Of a stretch of DNA of 64,000 nt, positions 33,399 to 47,040 are shown in pieces (the stretch's first letter is position 1; each line of letters begins with the position of its first letter). The notes under the pieces were generated by a model that made no database searches, was not told the DNA's origin, and saw only the letters and a list, made by a program, of their open reading frames with translations. The stretch spans positions 8,993,219-9,057,218 of the forward strand of contig OY987251.1 in the NCBI GenBank assembly GCA_963920765.1, in the 5' to 3' direction. Both the position numbers and the translations under genes were made by a program. This DNA is from Ulota crispa. Its lineage: Eukaryota; Streptophyta; Bryopsida; Orthotrichales; Orthotrichaceae.

Positions 33399-34141
33399 GG
33401 GTAGTTGCAAGAAACACTTCACAGTTTTGTGTCAAACACCCTTAAAACTGGTAGTACTAGGTAGTACTATGAGCTTTTGAAATAAATTTTTATTAAATAA
33501 AATAAAATATGGAAAATTTGTAAAGCACTTAAAAAATCATAGTCATGAAAATTCAAACCTAGAGTTTTTTTATTTTAAAAGTTATGCACAAAAGTAGAGG
33601 GACAAAAATTACCAACAAAAAGATAATTTGCTTTTTGCTTTTTAGGAAATAGGAAAAAATCTCAAAAAAATTTAAAAAAATATAGTCATTTTGGTCCATT
33701 GTGAGGGGCATTGACTGATGCAAATAATTTATCAAGAATGTTTGTTTCCAAACCCTAATGCCTGTCTAATGGATGCCCACTTTGAGGGAAAGTGGAGGGC
33801 ATATAATTTACATTTTTCTAAAACCCCTCAAAAAATCCGTGTAATGTTCAATTATGAACAACTCCCCAAATTTGTGGAATCAAATTCCTTTTTTTGACGC
33901 AATGCAATGTTGAAAACCCACAAAACAGCCAAGGTAGACATATTATCGGAATCCATTTAAAATTGGTGAATGATTTTAAAAAAAAAACCCAAAAAAACCC
34001 AATAGGTCCATAACTTCAATGTGAACCTTCCTCTAAATATTCACGTGAAAAGAAATTAGTAAGCAAAAGATACACCTTTAAAACCACACGCTGTGTAGCA
34101 AGGGGACAGAAAGCAAGACAAGTGTTTCTTGCAACTATCCC
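33399..34141. mobile_element. PIF/Harbinger-type MITE, 743 bp, TAA target duplication
   Basis: GGGTAGTTGCAAGAAACACT at the left is mirrored by AGTGTTTCTTGCAACTATCC plus C at the right. TAA lies at 33396-33398 and 34142-34144. A trinucleotide T/A duplication with GGG-starting ends fits PIF/Harbinger. There is no transposase; the body is AT-rich. Confidence 0.8.
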
Positions 34142-34144
34142 TAA

Positions 34145-36730
34145 AATGCATTATTTATTAAATTGAGAAAAAGTGACATTTGAGACTTTTAGATTTTATC
34201 CTTTTTTTTAAGTATTCATTGAATACTCTTTAAAAAACATAAAATCCAAAAGTCCCTAAATATCATTTTTTCCAACATAACAAACAATGCATTTTAGGCC
34301 GTATGTCCTTGTCAATGTTTGACTTTTGGCTTTTGTTAAGCTAGGTTGCAAGTACTTGAAGATTGGAGGTTGTTGTTTATTGTGATCAAAGACAAAATTG
34401 TGCTTTTGCAAAGCACAACTCTGAGAGATTTCAACGTCCACAATTCCTGCAATGGTAAGTCATCAAAGACCTAGTTTAATTATTTGAAATTGAATATTAT
34501 GTTGATAGATTTGTTGTTTTGTTAATTCAATGAACAAGCTACCAACATGGCAACATGCAAAGTAGGAAGAACAAAAACATAAACCTCATAAACTCTTTTT
34601 TACTAAAACATTTGCCAATATTGATCCTAAAACAAAACAAATACAAGACCAAACTAATACTACCAAAAAAAATTGCAATTCTTTTTAATTCTCTTTTAGG
34701 ATATCTTGGAAAAAACTAATACTCTTCAAACAAGTTTTGGACCATGTAGAAAAATTGTCTTTTCCCTCTTGCAAGAATCCCAAAAGTTGGAAAAATTCTC
34801 TTTTAGATATGTATGATTTTTTTTGACATCAATTCAATGAAGGTGATGACAATCATCTTTAGACATTTGCAAAGATTTTTTAGTAAAGCGTTATTAAAAA
34901 TTCTATACTCATAAAGATGTCTTCTTAAAACTTGCAGAGCTTCATTCACAAACATATTAAGATTGAGCTAGCATGAAAAGGAATAGTGGTTCAGATACGA
35001 ATTAGAAGTAGACGAGTTGAAGCCTTTAAGCATATCCACAATGTTATCTATGGTAAATTGTCCAACATAGAAAGTAAGAGTTTGCCTCCTCATCAACGCA
35101 TCCGCTTCCTGCTTCTGACAAACTTGTGGCTGATCTACAGTAGCTATGATCATTAATTTCAGATTTGCATATATAGCAACCTCTCTGACAAGCTTAAAAC
35201 CCTCAACTAATTGATAGGAGTTTAACTAGCTTGAATTAATTAGAGCAACTGCAAAAAACTTGAGGACATGATTATCTTCATTGAAGTATCAAAGATGGGA
35301 TGCATTCGATACACACCCAATTGCCCAAGTGCACGCCTTTAGTAATTGCATATCAAGAGTCATTTGTTTGTTTGTAACATGAGTATCTTGAACAATATTA
35401 TTTGTATGGAAATGAATCTAAAAGTTTGAAATTTATTGCAAAAAAATAAGTGATTTGCTGTTTCCATTGATTTAAAGTAGGTCTATAAAAGAAATTCATG
35501 TTTTAGCTCATGTACAATTAAAATTTACAATTAGCTTCTAAGAAAACTACCTCTAAATCTTCAAATTAAAAAATGGCCAAAATGTTCTTCAAAATTTTCT
35601 ACACATTACAAATTTAAAAAATATTATTTCAATGGTGTCAGTTACTTAACATGATTCAAAATGGTGATGGAAGTAGGAAAGAAACAAAAAAAAACAATTC
35701 AATTTAGTAGCACTTAGAATCATAGTCTTTTTTAAGAAATTTTGTATTTGTCTTGTAAGCAATGACATACAATGAAGGAAATTTAAGAATTTTTAGGAGT
35801 TTTTTTTTAGAATGCGACAAACATGTTTAAGTTTAATTATGTTACAGCACATGTTTGTTTCACAAAGTCTTGTCTTAAAGCGCAAAAGGAACAATCATCT
35901 TCCATTTATTTTGCTTAAACAACTTTGAGAAGTTTGGGAGGGAATGTACAAAGCAAATGGTTAAACTAAAACTTTTTTTTCTCAAGTCATAAATTTGAAA
36001 ACTAGATTTTTTTTGCTCATGCACATGTTACTTTCAATTTATTTTTGTTGGGTGCATGTTAGCAAGGAGGGGACTCACGCTGGCTTGGTTGTAAATTTAT
36101 TTGAAAATATTCAACAATGTGATATCACTCCTTACCTGTTGGACACGCTATCAAGTCAAGGGGGATTTGCCTTGAAAAATCACAAGGATTCTAATTGCAA
36201 CCATAAAAGACACATCAACTATAAAAATGTTATTTTGTACAGTTTTCTCATCTTGATCATTGAGACTTCTAAACTGTCAATGAATTGCTTCCTATAGGCC
36301 TATCTTATTGCAAGCTCTAAGTTGTTTCAAAGGTCAAGATAAGAATAAAAAATCATGGAATACAATATAGATTGAATCAATGGCATACCATAAGTTACCG
36401 TTGGTGAATATAGATCCTAAACTTTTAAATTCACAATTTGTCAGCAATCAATCCAACTTTAGCATGAGAATAAAGTTAGATTTGGCCATGTGGGCCATTA
36501 ACTTTACTTTGTTACCACAACAATAAATGAGGCTAAGAAATAATATAACCTATTTTGCTCGTAAGAACAAAATTCACAACAAAAAGAAAGCTACAAGTTA
36601 CAATATGCAACATACAAATTTTGAACTTCAATTCCAATTTTTTCTTCAACTCCTTGAGTTGAACATTGGTTTTGTGATATTGCTACTTCAAAAATCCAAA
36701 CAGGCAAAATGATAGTTTTGTGGAAAACCA
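34145..36730. other. AT-rich intergenic DNA, no gene seen
   Basis: At 34141-34297 the ends TAAAATGCATTATTTATT and AACAAACAATGCATTTTA are partly inverted, perhaps a small MITE placed against the preceding element. Frames such as 35995-36297 are hydrophobic, low-complexity and unrecognised. No RNA gene was seen. Confidence 0.45.
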
Positions 36731-36734
36731 ATAC

Positions 36735-37265
36735 AAATTTAAACTTATTTTTCAATTTAAATCAATCTAGAATTTGTCTGACTTTTATAGTCATCCACAA
36801 TTTTTGCTTTAGGAATTAAAGACAACATATTTTCTTTTGCTTCAGCACTCATAACTCTTTTATGCAAGTTTCAAATTGAATAAGTAATGGCTTCATGAAA
36901 AGCTAACTTAAATTCCCACTCTTTTGGCAAACTTTAATTCACTCTAATACTCTATTCAAATTTTATGGCCATCCAAAGTTTTAGCTTTCTAATGTTGTAA
37001 GCAATATATAGACTTTTTGTCACTTTAACACTCATAAGTTACTCATAAAAGCTCCAAATAGAACAAATAATAACTTTGAAAAAAACTTGTTCCATCTTTT
37101 AATTTTCCTCAAAGTTTTATTGTTAATAAAAATATGATCTGTCTTCTATAGTTGATCAAAGTCTTTGCTCCTTTTCATAAGAGACAGCAAACATTCTTCT
37201 ACTCAAACTAGCACAACTTTAAATGGCTAATTTCAAATCAAACAAGCTAAAAAATATTTAGAAAC
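36735..37265. repeat. Three degenerate tandem units of about 180 bp
   Basis: Each unit has, in order, TATRGTCATCCA-like, TTTTGCTTTA-like, CACTCATAA, then CAAATTGAATAAGTAAT-like and CCACTCTTTTGG/CCATCTTTTAAT blocks. Unit starts are near 36740, 36920 and 37110. Identity is low, so this is old. Confidence 0.4.
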
Positions 37266-40200
37266 TTCACATTAGAATTAAAAAAAAATCAAATTTTTTT
37301 TGTAAAATTCCTCAAACATAACAAGAGGTGTCTCCTTCAATTTTCAAGTCTAAATCTCCACCAAAACCCAATTCTACACAAATTCAAAATTTCTATAAAA
37401 CTTTCATAATTGCCATATGCCCATAGATCAACCCATACTCCTTTCACGTGGGTGGATTTAATGTATTTTCTCCAAAACCTATCTCTTATCCTTATTTTGA
37501 AATTACATAACTTCAAAATTCAAATAAAAAACAAAGTATCTTCTTATTTTCCTCCATTACTACTTCACATACATAATATGAAATTTGAAAATACTTCTAA
37601 ATTAAAAATGATAATATTAAGACATATTAATAAATTAATAGGGGTAATAAAATAGAGTTTCAAGACAATCTTTAGTTCTTCACTCTACCTGCAAAAACTT
37701 GAAGAAGCATTCAAAAATGGCGGCCCCGTATTCTTTGCGACCCTGTTTTAATCAAAATATTTGTCAAAATTTTCAACCAACATTGCATGCAACTTTTCCT
37801 AATAGTTCTTATATAATAATAATGGTCTTTGTTGGGACTTCCAAAACACCCTACAAATGTCATTTTTCAGCTGCCAAGTTCAACCCACACAACCTGCAAC
37901 AAGATGACCAATGCTCAAGCATCATGCTAAATGTTTCTATACCATCAGCTTTCCATGTAAGTTTGCTTTGGCAGTTGAGAAAGTATAGTTTCATCTTGTG
38001 GATGCTGATGCAGTGGTATAATACTAAGTGGCAAAAATGTTGATCCAGTAGTTGCAATGAAGGAACTTTAAATTCATGCTTCAGTCAGGGCTCTTCATCT
38101 TTAGGCTTAGACTAAACTCTTTAATTTGACATACTAGATCTAAGGTGTCAATAAAAAAAATGTAACCAAATGAATAAATTTTTTAGAAAACCCTTTTATT
38201 TATGATTGAAAAGAAGGTGTCCTCCTAAAGCTATTTCACATGACATTATTTATATCTCATCATTATCATAATCAAAATCTACTAAAGATATAACTGTTCA
38301 CATGTTTTTATATAATGTTTGCAGACGCAATGCAACAACGCAATTCCTATGCTTCCTAAACCTTGAGAAATCTAGAAATTTAGATTCCATATTTTATTTA
38401 CATTTGCAAGTAGTTCTTTAAGGTTAGAAACTAGTAGATGAAAAGTTTAACAACATAATTGTTCTAAGTACTTCATACTAGATGTTATTCAACACATATG
38501 CTTTCTAAAGCCTCGATAAACTATAAAGCATTAAAATCTATAACATTCATGAAAGTTGTAATTGGATATTCAAAAATGATGTTCTAGATTATATTTGCAT
38601 AAACAAATTAGATACATTGATTTGTCAATGTCTTTAAGAATATAATATATGATAGTTATTAAACAATAGCTAGATTCAAAGAATATTTATCAAATTTCAA
38701 ATACTCTTGAGAAGGTTGTTGCACCATTCATACACATGGTCTTAAAATGTTCAAGACATTGTTTGCGTTCTAAACAGTTACAAAAAAAAACTCAACAATT
38801 GAAATGTGTGTTTAATGCTCAAAAAATTCTTTTTCTTCCTTACTTGTTTTAACATTTGCTAAGTTTATTCTATACTTCTATTTGGTTATTAAAGTATCTT
38901 TTTATTTGTTGATTTTTTCAATTTTTTTGCACAATATGCAAGTTTACAAGTTCCATTGGTTTGTCTTACTACTAAATAGTATGTATTTTTATTTAATCAG
39001 TGCCGCTTTAAAATTCATTTTTGTTTTTTTATTTTGCTCCTATTTGTCTATTACCAGAAATAACAAAATTCATATGAATATTTATTTGTTGCAGGTGCAT
39101 TGCAAAAAAAAATGCATCCTACATATACAAAAAAATGAATACATTGAAGATTTGTGCCAAAATTGTTGAGAGAGACTCTGGTTCTCAAGATTAGGTGGTG
39201 AGAAGAAAGAATTTTGACCATGACAAAAAAATGCTATTAATTTGTAGCTATGTCAATGTTAGCCAAGATTCTATAATCAGAAATGTTCATAGATCATCAA
39301 AATTCTAGGACATGGATACCGCACATTACAATCACAGTTGATTTCCAAAAGTAGCAATTTGTCTTGCAAGATGCTTAGAGACCAAGTGGAGGGCCATCAA
39401 TCACAACATCAAATTTTTTTGTAGAGTATAAAAGCATGTTCAAGCGTTGAATGAAAGTGATGTCTCTAAACAAGACATGTTTGCTCAAGCTCTTGATTTG
39501 TACAAATAGAGACACAAAGTTCACAAGAGCTTTGCAATTTTGCATTGTTGGATAATCCTTCAGAGTATGCCTAGATGGATGGAAAGACCTCATGAAGAAG
39601 TTAGACATGCTACTATTTGAAGGCATCATGTTGAAGGTATTTATGTTTTAGAAAATCAACAATATCTACCAAATAAATGATCTGACGAAGTATCTACAAA
39701 ACATATTGATGAAGATAGAATAATTGTCACTATTCAAAATGCAAGCAAAAATAAGGGCATTGTATTTAGCAACTTCAATAGAAATAGAAGTGGAGCTAGC
39801 CAAGCCTCTGGTAGAGGTTATTTAAGAAGGCATATATGATCAAAGATTGTCAAGGAAGCAATTAAATCTGCCAAAGGGAAGTGAATGCAATTAAAGTGCA
39901 AGCGCGAGCAACATAGAACATTAGCATAGCCATGAAAAAAAAAAACCAATCCACAACTGATTAGTTAGTTATATAATTATTTATTCTGCAAAGAGATTTA
40001 TAAACTGATCCTCAGAGGTTGAGACTAAAAAATACTTCAAATTGAAAAACAAATTGGAACTTCATTTTATTTAGCAGCTTGTAGTAGAAATGGAACAAAG
40101 TATAATCCCAGATATTGTATCTGATTTTTGATGCATATCTACGCCTACAAATATAAGAGTGTCAGCCACTATAACATAGTTCAGACCAAACTCTCCTCTA

Positions 40201-40855
40201 ACTATATCGGCATCTTGAAACAAGTGCTTTTTAAATTTCCAAACATAGTCTACTTGCAGCACGGACCATGTTTTCTCAAAACAAAGAATCTTAGACATAT
40301 TGAGCTTTATGTCGTAAACAACTGGTCAAACACTTGGCACTAAGGGTCAATGTTGCACTCATTTCATTTTTATATCCACCTACATAACAATTTAGGTTGT
40401 CAATACAAAATCAAAAATCAAAATTTATAGTCGCCTTCAAATCATACATTGTCATATGCCCATTATATATATGTGGAAGGTGTAGTTCCTATATTTTTTT
40501 GCTTATTGATCAGGGCTCCATAATTTTCTTCTTTCCAATATGAACTCCATGACACATCTTCAATTCTTTTATGTATATGGCAATAGGCTATAAAGTATGG
40601 TTACAATTAGTTTCATGGACTTTGGACTTTAGTTGTACAAGGTATTCTCTACTTCCTTCTCCAACCTCTATAGGTGGAATTTCGTTTACTTGTCTTTGTT
40701 TAGACTTGTAGTTGTCAAAGAATGTGCCCGCAATTTGAATGAGACTGACCATAATAGTTCCCAAATACTTGTGAGCAGCTTTGAAAAGTTTTCAACTGTT
40801 GAGGTCTACGTTATTAGGATGTTGCATGATCCAGCGGTTGATACAAGCTCTAGGA
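37266..40855. other. AT-rich intergenic DNA, possibly with a dead transposon
   Basis: The stretch 39300-39860 contains short plus-strand pieces (for example VCLDGWKDLMKKLDMLLFEG, about 39566-39625) that look like an eroded protein, perhaps a transposase, but stops are frequent. The minus frame at 40071-40298 is similarly protein-like (KILCFEKTWSVLQVDYVWKF). I recognise neither. Confidence 0.35.
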
Positions 40856-41048
40856 CACTAGAAAAAAAAATAGCAATAAACAACTACTACAAAGTGTCAA
40901 TTGTGGTCCACAATGACTGCCTTAAAACTGCACAACAATTGCACAATTAGATTCTAATTGTGCAATTATTGTGCAGTTTTAAGGCAGTCATTGTGGACTA
41001 TGACTAGCACTTTGTAATAGTTGTTTATGGCATGTTTTTCTTTTAGTG
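40856..41048. mobile_element. Perfect-arm foldback MITE with CACTA-like ends
   Basis: CACTAGAAAAAAAAATAGC and GGCATGTTTTTCTTTTAGTG are the ends. Arms of about 95 bp pair almost fully, including CCACAATGACTGCCTTAAAA on both sides, with almost no loop. The CACTA terminus points to the CAM/En-Spm type. Confidence 0.85.
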
Positions 41049-44000
41049 TGAGTGCAAATTTCTTGTTAGTTTCTTTTTCAATCTTGCATATAATCCTACG
41101 CTTTGTACGTTTTCCAATCCCCACTCTAGCGCGGACAACGTACTCCGCAGTTATGCTGCAACCTTTATTATGAATAGAACCACTTTGGAGTACACCAAGA
41201 CGGGTATTCTTGGTTTATTGACTTTGTTGAGGAGGTATGTGGCTAATTTCTCCAACTCCCGTCGTGTAAGAGATTCTACGCATTTGAATCAGTTTTTGGA
41301 AATGGTGCAACAGATTTTGAGTTTGGTCTGAAGTTTAGAGTGTTATTTATTTGAAATCCAGTCTCTCCGCATATAAACTCTTATGTTGAGTGCTTTGTGA
41401 AAAAGAGCTCTTATTTCTTCTAATAGTTGTTGTTGGAACAAATGATGGATGAATCCTCTTTAAAGTCCTTATACTCTCACTTTGATCCCGTCTCATTATT
41501 TTTGTTGTTTTTCTTATAAAAAATACTAAATAGCGTCTAGATCATTGAAGCCAAGAACCATTGCAAAAGAAGTAGTGTTATGGACATGTTTAAGGTAATT
41601 ACCTCAAACTAAATACATTGACTGTATAAAAATTGCATTTATCATTAAGTAAAATGTGTTAATGATATAATCTACAGCACAATAGATATTAATTTGAGGA
41701 TGCATCATGCAACCTATAGAATTTATAAGGTTTAAAGTGATTACCTTAAACCAAATAAATAATATAGCAGCAGCAGTTTCAGGTAAACATCACATACTTA
41801 GCAGTACATACATTTTTATGCGAGATCTATTTTTTATTATTATCTCAATGAAATAGTAAAAGTGTGTATATGTCATCCAGTTATATTGTTTTTTGACCAA
41901 TTGCAAATTTCATCTATTTGACGCGTTGCTGCATATGTGCTCTGGCTTGTCCATGTCTTTATAGATGCTAAGCACATACACGAGATTCCTTGTCCACGTC
42001 AGCTTGAATGAGTTGTTAATGTTTAATATGTTATTATATTCAAAGATTTGTTGAATTTGCTATGCCTCTAGATTCCAAACAATCTGTACGATCCACTTTT
42101 CCATCAATTTTTTCCAAAATAAGTCCACATCAATTTCCTTTAAGAGTTTTTGTACTACTTTCACTGTATGCTGGCCGTTGATAGTCCAGAAGTGGCAATT
42201 TTTTATCTCTTCCAATTTTTATGACATTGCACTTAAGCTTTACGGGTAAAGACAGAGAGTGTGCTTGCTGGAGATAGGTTGTGTAGAAAGCCAGTTGTAC
42301 ACGGTCGCAATCTTTTCTTCTTCAAATACTCTAACGATGAAGTTTGGTGATGCACTGTGAGTAAGATTTACATCCACATTAGAAATCAAAATATATCAAA
42401 GTAATAGTACTCATATAATACTATTGTAAAAAACTGTAATATTGAAAACTGCAGCTGTGAAGCCAACTCATAGTGAGTTTATCACTAATATTTTTTGAGA
42501 GTCTTACTCTTATCTCGTTGTACTACCTAGAAAATAAGGCTTTCTGATATAAGGCAATGCCAAATTGCCCTCTCTTGCCAACACTTCCTATACAATGCAA
42601 AAGCTCTGTAGCTTTGCATAATAGCACATCACCAATATGTGGTATTGTAAACAACTTGATCTCTTGTATATCAAAACGCATTTGCTTTTAGTTCATTTTT
42701 GGAACTTACAAAATAATTCAGTGAATTAAATAAAATTCATTATATTAAAAGATAAAATATAAACAAATAAAAAATAAAACGAAACATCTAAAATGAAACA
42801 TACCATTTGCACCAATTGAATCAAAGAAACCATATGACACAACGTCGTTGTCTTTGTGAACATTGCAAGAGTAGTTCTTTGTAATGTTCACTATGGTAAA
42901 GAGAGAATTCCCAATGGTAACTACATCGTCATCTCTGATATTTTCATTTGCTATAATATTTTTCAAATGTTTAAAAATATTTAGAAACTACTTTTCCAGT
43001 TCCACACTAATTATAGAACACAATAAATTTGCTTGGCGGTGACATTATATATCATTGTGCTGAAACTTGCAAAATCAAAAAGTACAATATTAGTATGTTT
43101 TGTACAAAAAATTAATAAATACAAAACTATATGTTCAATTAAAGATTAACAAACTCACCTTCCAATGTTGCCAAGAAAATGATGAAATCCAAATTTAACC
43201 ATTTTAGAATGATCATCTGCAATCTTGCACACTCAGCAGCATCTAAACAAACTTTTGCGGATTGTGTCTACACTTTTGGGGTAGAAAAATTAACAATATC
43301 ATGATGATGTGATTTTTCATCAAATCCATGAAGCATGTCCAGCTTGCTCTTTGCTGATCTAAATAATTTATCACCCTTAGAATGTGATATACGTGTTGTA
43401 AATTGGTTGATATTTGAAAGTTTAGTAACTACCTTTGTACTATGGCAGGATTATTCGCACGGAGACATAGTTCATTGAAACGCGGTCCTGTTCCAGAATG
43501 ATTGTCTTGAAGAAAAATCCAGTAATTGGTGAACTATTGCATGGTTTTCATCATATTGTCTGTTGTTACGACATACAAACATGTCCCACGTTTTCATGAC
43601 ATATATTAATACTTGTTGTCAATGGTCTTGGCCTGATTACACAACAACATTTAGCAAGCTCTTTCAAATCTAAATCTTACGTAAATAAATAAAATGATGG
43701 TAGATAAAATCAAATATTTTGCTTTTAATTTTAATAAAGGTACATATATAAGACAACAATAGAGAATAAGAGAGACAACCAAGACCATAAGCAGAGTCCT
43801 TGAAAAAAATGCTAAGTTATTTAGCATTAATTGATGACACTGCTATTTTAATCAATCAATTAGAAAAAAAAACTAAATCTTCTTATCTTCAGAAAACCAC
43901 TCCACTAACGGTAACAAAAGTACTAAAAGCCTAACTAATTGTCAAGCTTACAAATGGAATCCTTGCATCCTCAGTGGTTGCACTAAAAGAGAGCCACCAT

Positions 44001-44940
44001 GTTTTTATCTCTAGATATTTCTTTGCTACTTCAGCCATGGTCATGGAATTTTTGTATTGCTTGCAGAGGAATTTATAAGTCATTTGGAATTCTAGATGAA
44101 TGCGTTTGTCCATGTGTCTGTTGAGTGATATGGTCCAATACAAGAAACATGACATTTTTTGATCAAACGTTAGAAAATACTTGTCACAATTGCTACACAA
44201 TCCAAATAGAATGTCAATTTGCAATTATAAATATAATAACTATACATTCATAAATTTTGCCTTAATATCTTGTTTTGAAATGGAGATTTTTAGGGTTTTG
44301 TTTTGACTTTCTATTTCTTTATTAATTTACAAATTTTTAAAATATTTTTTTTCAGATTTTTTTTTATCATACCACTAGAATTGCTTCAATTTCAAACTTT
44401 TGATAGAATTTGACAATATATAGAGACAAAATCATCAACATTATCAACATATATATCTAAGTGTCTTTTTTGCATAAACATCAATATGAGCATGCATGCA
44501 TAAAATAATTGGGATTTGACATTATTAAAGCTACCAAAAGAAAAAAATCAATCTTTAAAAAATAATAAAATAAAATTCCTTTCATAATTAATTTTAAATG
44601 GATTTAAATTATTTGTTTTGAGCTTCATTGAAAAGTGTTGGGTAGTGTGATGAGAGTTTCAACAATCGATTTTTGAATGTGATCAAGATTCTAATTTGAA
44701 ATCATCATTCAATCATTCTTCTAGATTGCATTTTAAAATTCATCTTCATTGTATTGAAAATCATAATTGCCTTTGTACTTGATGGATTCTAAGAGAAGTG
44801 TTGTAATAATGGATAACATGGTTTAATCCATGTTCGTGTGTTGTTTCATTTTGTATTTTGTTTTAACAACTAAGTTTAAATTTAATTTTTAGTATTATAA
44901 ACATATTCAAGTAAATCACATATTTGAAAGTGTAGAATTT
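41049..44940. other. AT-rich intergenic DNA, no gene seen
   Basis: Two minus frames, 42745-42966 and 43931-44224, read like protein fragments (for example GFFDSIGANGMFHF and KKYLEIKTWWLSFSATTEDA) and could belong to one decayed minus-strand element. No domain is recognisable and splice structure cannot be supported. Confidence 0.35.
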
Positions 44941-44949
44941 AGGATGTAA

Positions 44950-45545
44950 CTAACAAGTTGTATGAATTTAAATGATGACTACCAATTTGCACTTGCTATG
45001 CTACATATTTATTATTAGAAATTTTTCAGGATTTTTATGTGTTACGTAGAATGCAAAATAAACAATTTAGTAAATCTTAAAATTACATCTATGTGGCAAT
45101 ATTATAAAGATCAGAAACTTAATACTACAAAGATTGGAGATGTAAAATCACAAGACCTAGAGTTGTGATATCACAAGACCTAGAATTATGATATCATACA
45201 AATTGGAGTTGTAATATTATAGAGGTGCAAATGTGATATTATAGAGTTCATTGTGACTTTAGTAGTATGAAATGAGGTTGGCGCTTGCTATGATACGTAT
45301 TCACCATCAAAAAATTTGTTGGGATTTTCATATATTAAATAGAATGCAAAGTAAAAAATTTAATAAGTTTCCAAATTGTATATCTATGGTAATTTGAAAA
45401 GAGATTGCAGTTTTAATATCACATAGGTACAAATGTGATATTACAAAAGTCTTTGTGACTTTAGTGGTACCAATTTTATATCACAAAGATTGAAAATGCA
45501 ATATTATAGGGGTGCAAATGTAATATTACAAAGATCATTGTGATT
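44950..45545. repeat. Diverged tandem duplication, unit about 290 bp
   Basis: Unit 1 (about 44980-45270) and unit 2 (about 45275-45545) share CTTGCTATGNTACRTATT, TAGAATGCAAARTAAA and GTGATATTA blocks. Each ends with runs of GTAATATTA/GTGATATCACAAG-like motifs, giving local inner repetition. Confidence 0.6.
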
Positions 45546-46681
45546 TTTTTAGTATGACTAGATATATCTTTTGACTTTTAACAATTTCATAATGTTGTTG
45601 TTTTAATATGGTAGTGAAGATGCCATGTTTAGACACAAATCAATATGCTTGTACAGAATTTTGCTTTACTATAGTGTCTTCAATTACATCTTGATTATAA
45701 TGCAATTTTTACTTATTTAGGTAAAATACATAATATATAGTCATATAGTTAGGGTTGCTAATGTTATTAGAAGATGCTTTTTGAGAAGTCATGTGATGTG
45801 CCATAGCATAAATTACACCACTTTTAATGCATTGTATTTAATAATAATAAAGAACAACAAATATATTAATAAAAAAACAACAGTGTGCATCTTGATGATT
45901 ATTTATTTGTTTCACCCACTTTCTATAACCAATCATTTTTTCTTTTCACCAAACTAACACAAATGCTTTTTGGAGAGTTAAAGTGTCCAAATATGGTTTC
46001 TCTCCAAATTTATGAAAACAAACATATAATGTTGTTTATGGTCATTTCAAAAAGAAAAAGAAAGACTTTAGGTGTCTCACATATTAGTGACCAATCAAGA
46101 CATACATAGAAAAGCTTTGAAAGCAATTATATGTTCTTTATTTAGTAATGTTTCACATGCTTGTTATGCTCTAGATGTGTTATAAATCTTTTTTAGTTCT
46201 TCACGTTTATTCTTCATACTAACTTTTTATAATAATACTCAATAATTTCATACCATTATACACAAAAAGGAGATGAACAAGATAATAGTAAGAATTTTGC
46301 ATCCATGCTAATGTCAAGTATGTGTAAAAAATTTATAAGAATAGTGAATTACACGATAAAAAAATATTGTGGTGCAATTAGATATGTTGGATCAAAATAA
46401 TGCGTGAAAAGTAATCTAATGACATATGATTGACTTAAAAGATTCTTTGAACATAAAATATTAGAAAAGTTACTAAAAAACTATAAAAAAAAATAGTTGA
46501 TTTACTTTTTGCATCTCTAAAATTAGAGCTCTTTTGAACAATTAATGAAGAGTTCATCTTGGATTTGTATTTAAAATGTTGTGAAGTAATGATTGTATAT
46601 AGCTAAGCAACTAGAATACAACAAAGTAATGAATCATACTTATCATCCAAAGTGGTCATCCATAAAAAATTAGGTATGTAT
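45546..46681. other. AT-rich intergenic DNA, no gene seen
   Basis: A frame at 45885-46109 has no recognisable domain. Nothing else stands out. Confidence 0.4.
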
Positions 46682-46833
46682 CACTATAAGAAAATGCTGT
46701 CAATTCGGTCATTTTTTGTAGATTTAGATGTGTCAATTCAGACGTTTTTGTCAATTCAGACATTTTTTTGTCAATTTAGATTAGTTTAGTCAATTTGGAC
46801 GTGTCAATTTGGACACAGTTTTCTTGTACCGTG
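46682..46833. mobile_element. CACTA-type MITE with TGTCAATTYGGAC subrepeats
   Basis: CACTATAAGAAAATGCTGTC at the left mirrors GACACAGTTTTCTTGTACCG plus TG at the right. The interior is five or six variants of TGTCAATTYRGAC, as subterminal repeats in CACTA elements. A second member is at 54962-55109. Confidence 0.75.
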
Positions 46834-47040
46834 TAAGCACCTCAATTCGGACATTTAATGTCACATGCATGTGCCTACAAATGCAAAAGGTGTTTTTGGT
46901 ATATGTGTGAATACTACTTTTTGAATTTTATGTTTGCATTTGAATTTTGAGTGTGAATGGTTCTAAAATGCATTGGATTCAGAAGTGTAGTGTAATGTGT
47001 ATGTGGTTTTTTGAAGCAATTGGATAATAGACTATAGACA

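Noticed and set aside
39300-44224. A decayed transposase or other gene spread over several protein-like frames
   Set aside because: The fragments are short, on different strands and unrecognised; a single element cannot be supported, so they are only mentioned under the intergenic entries.
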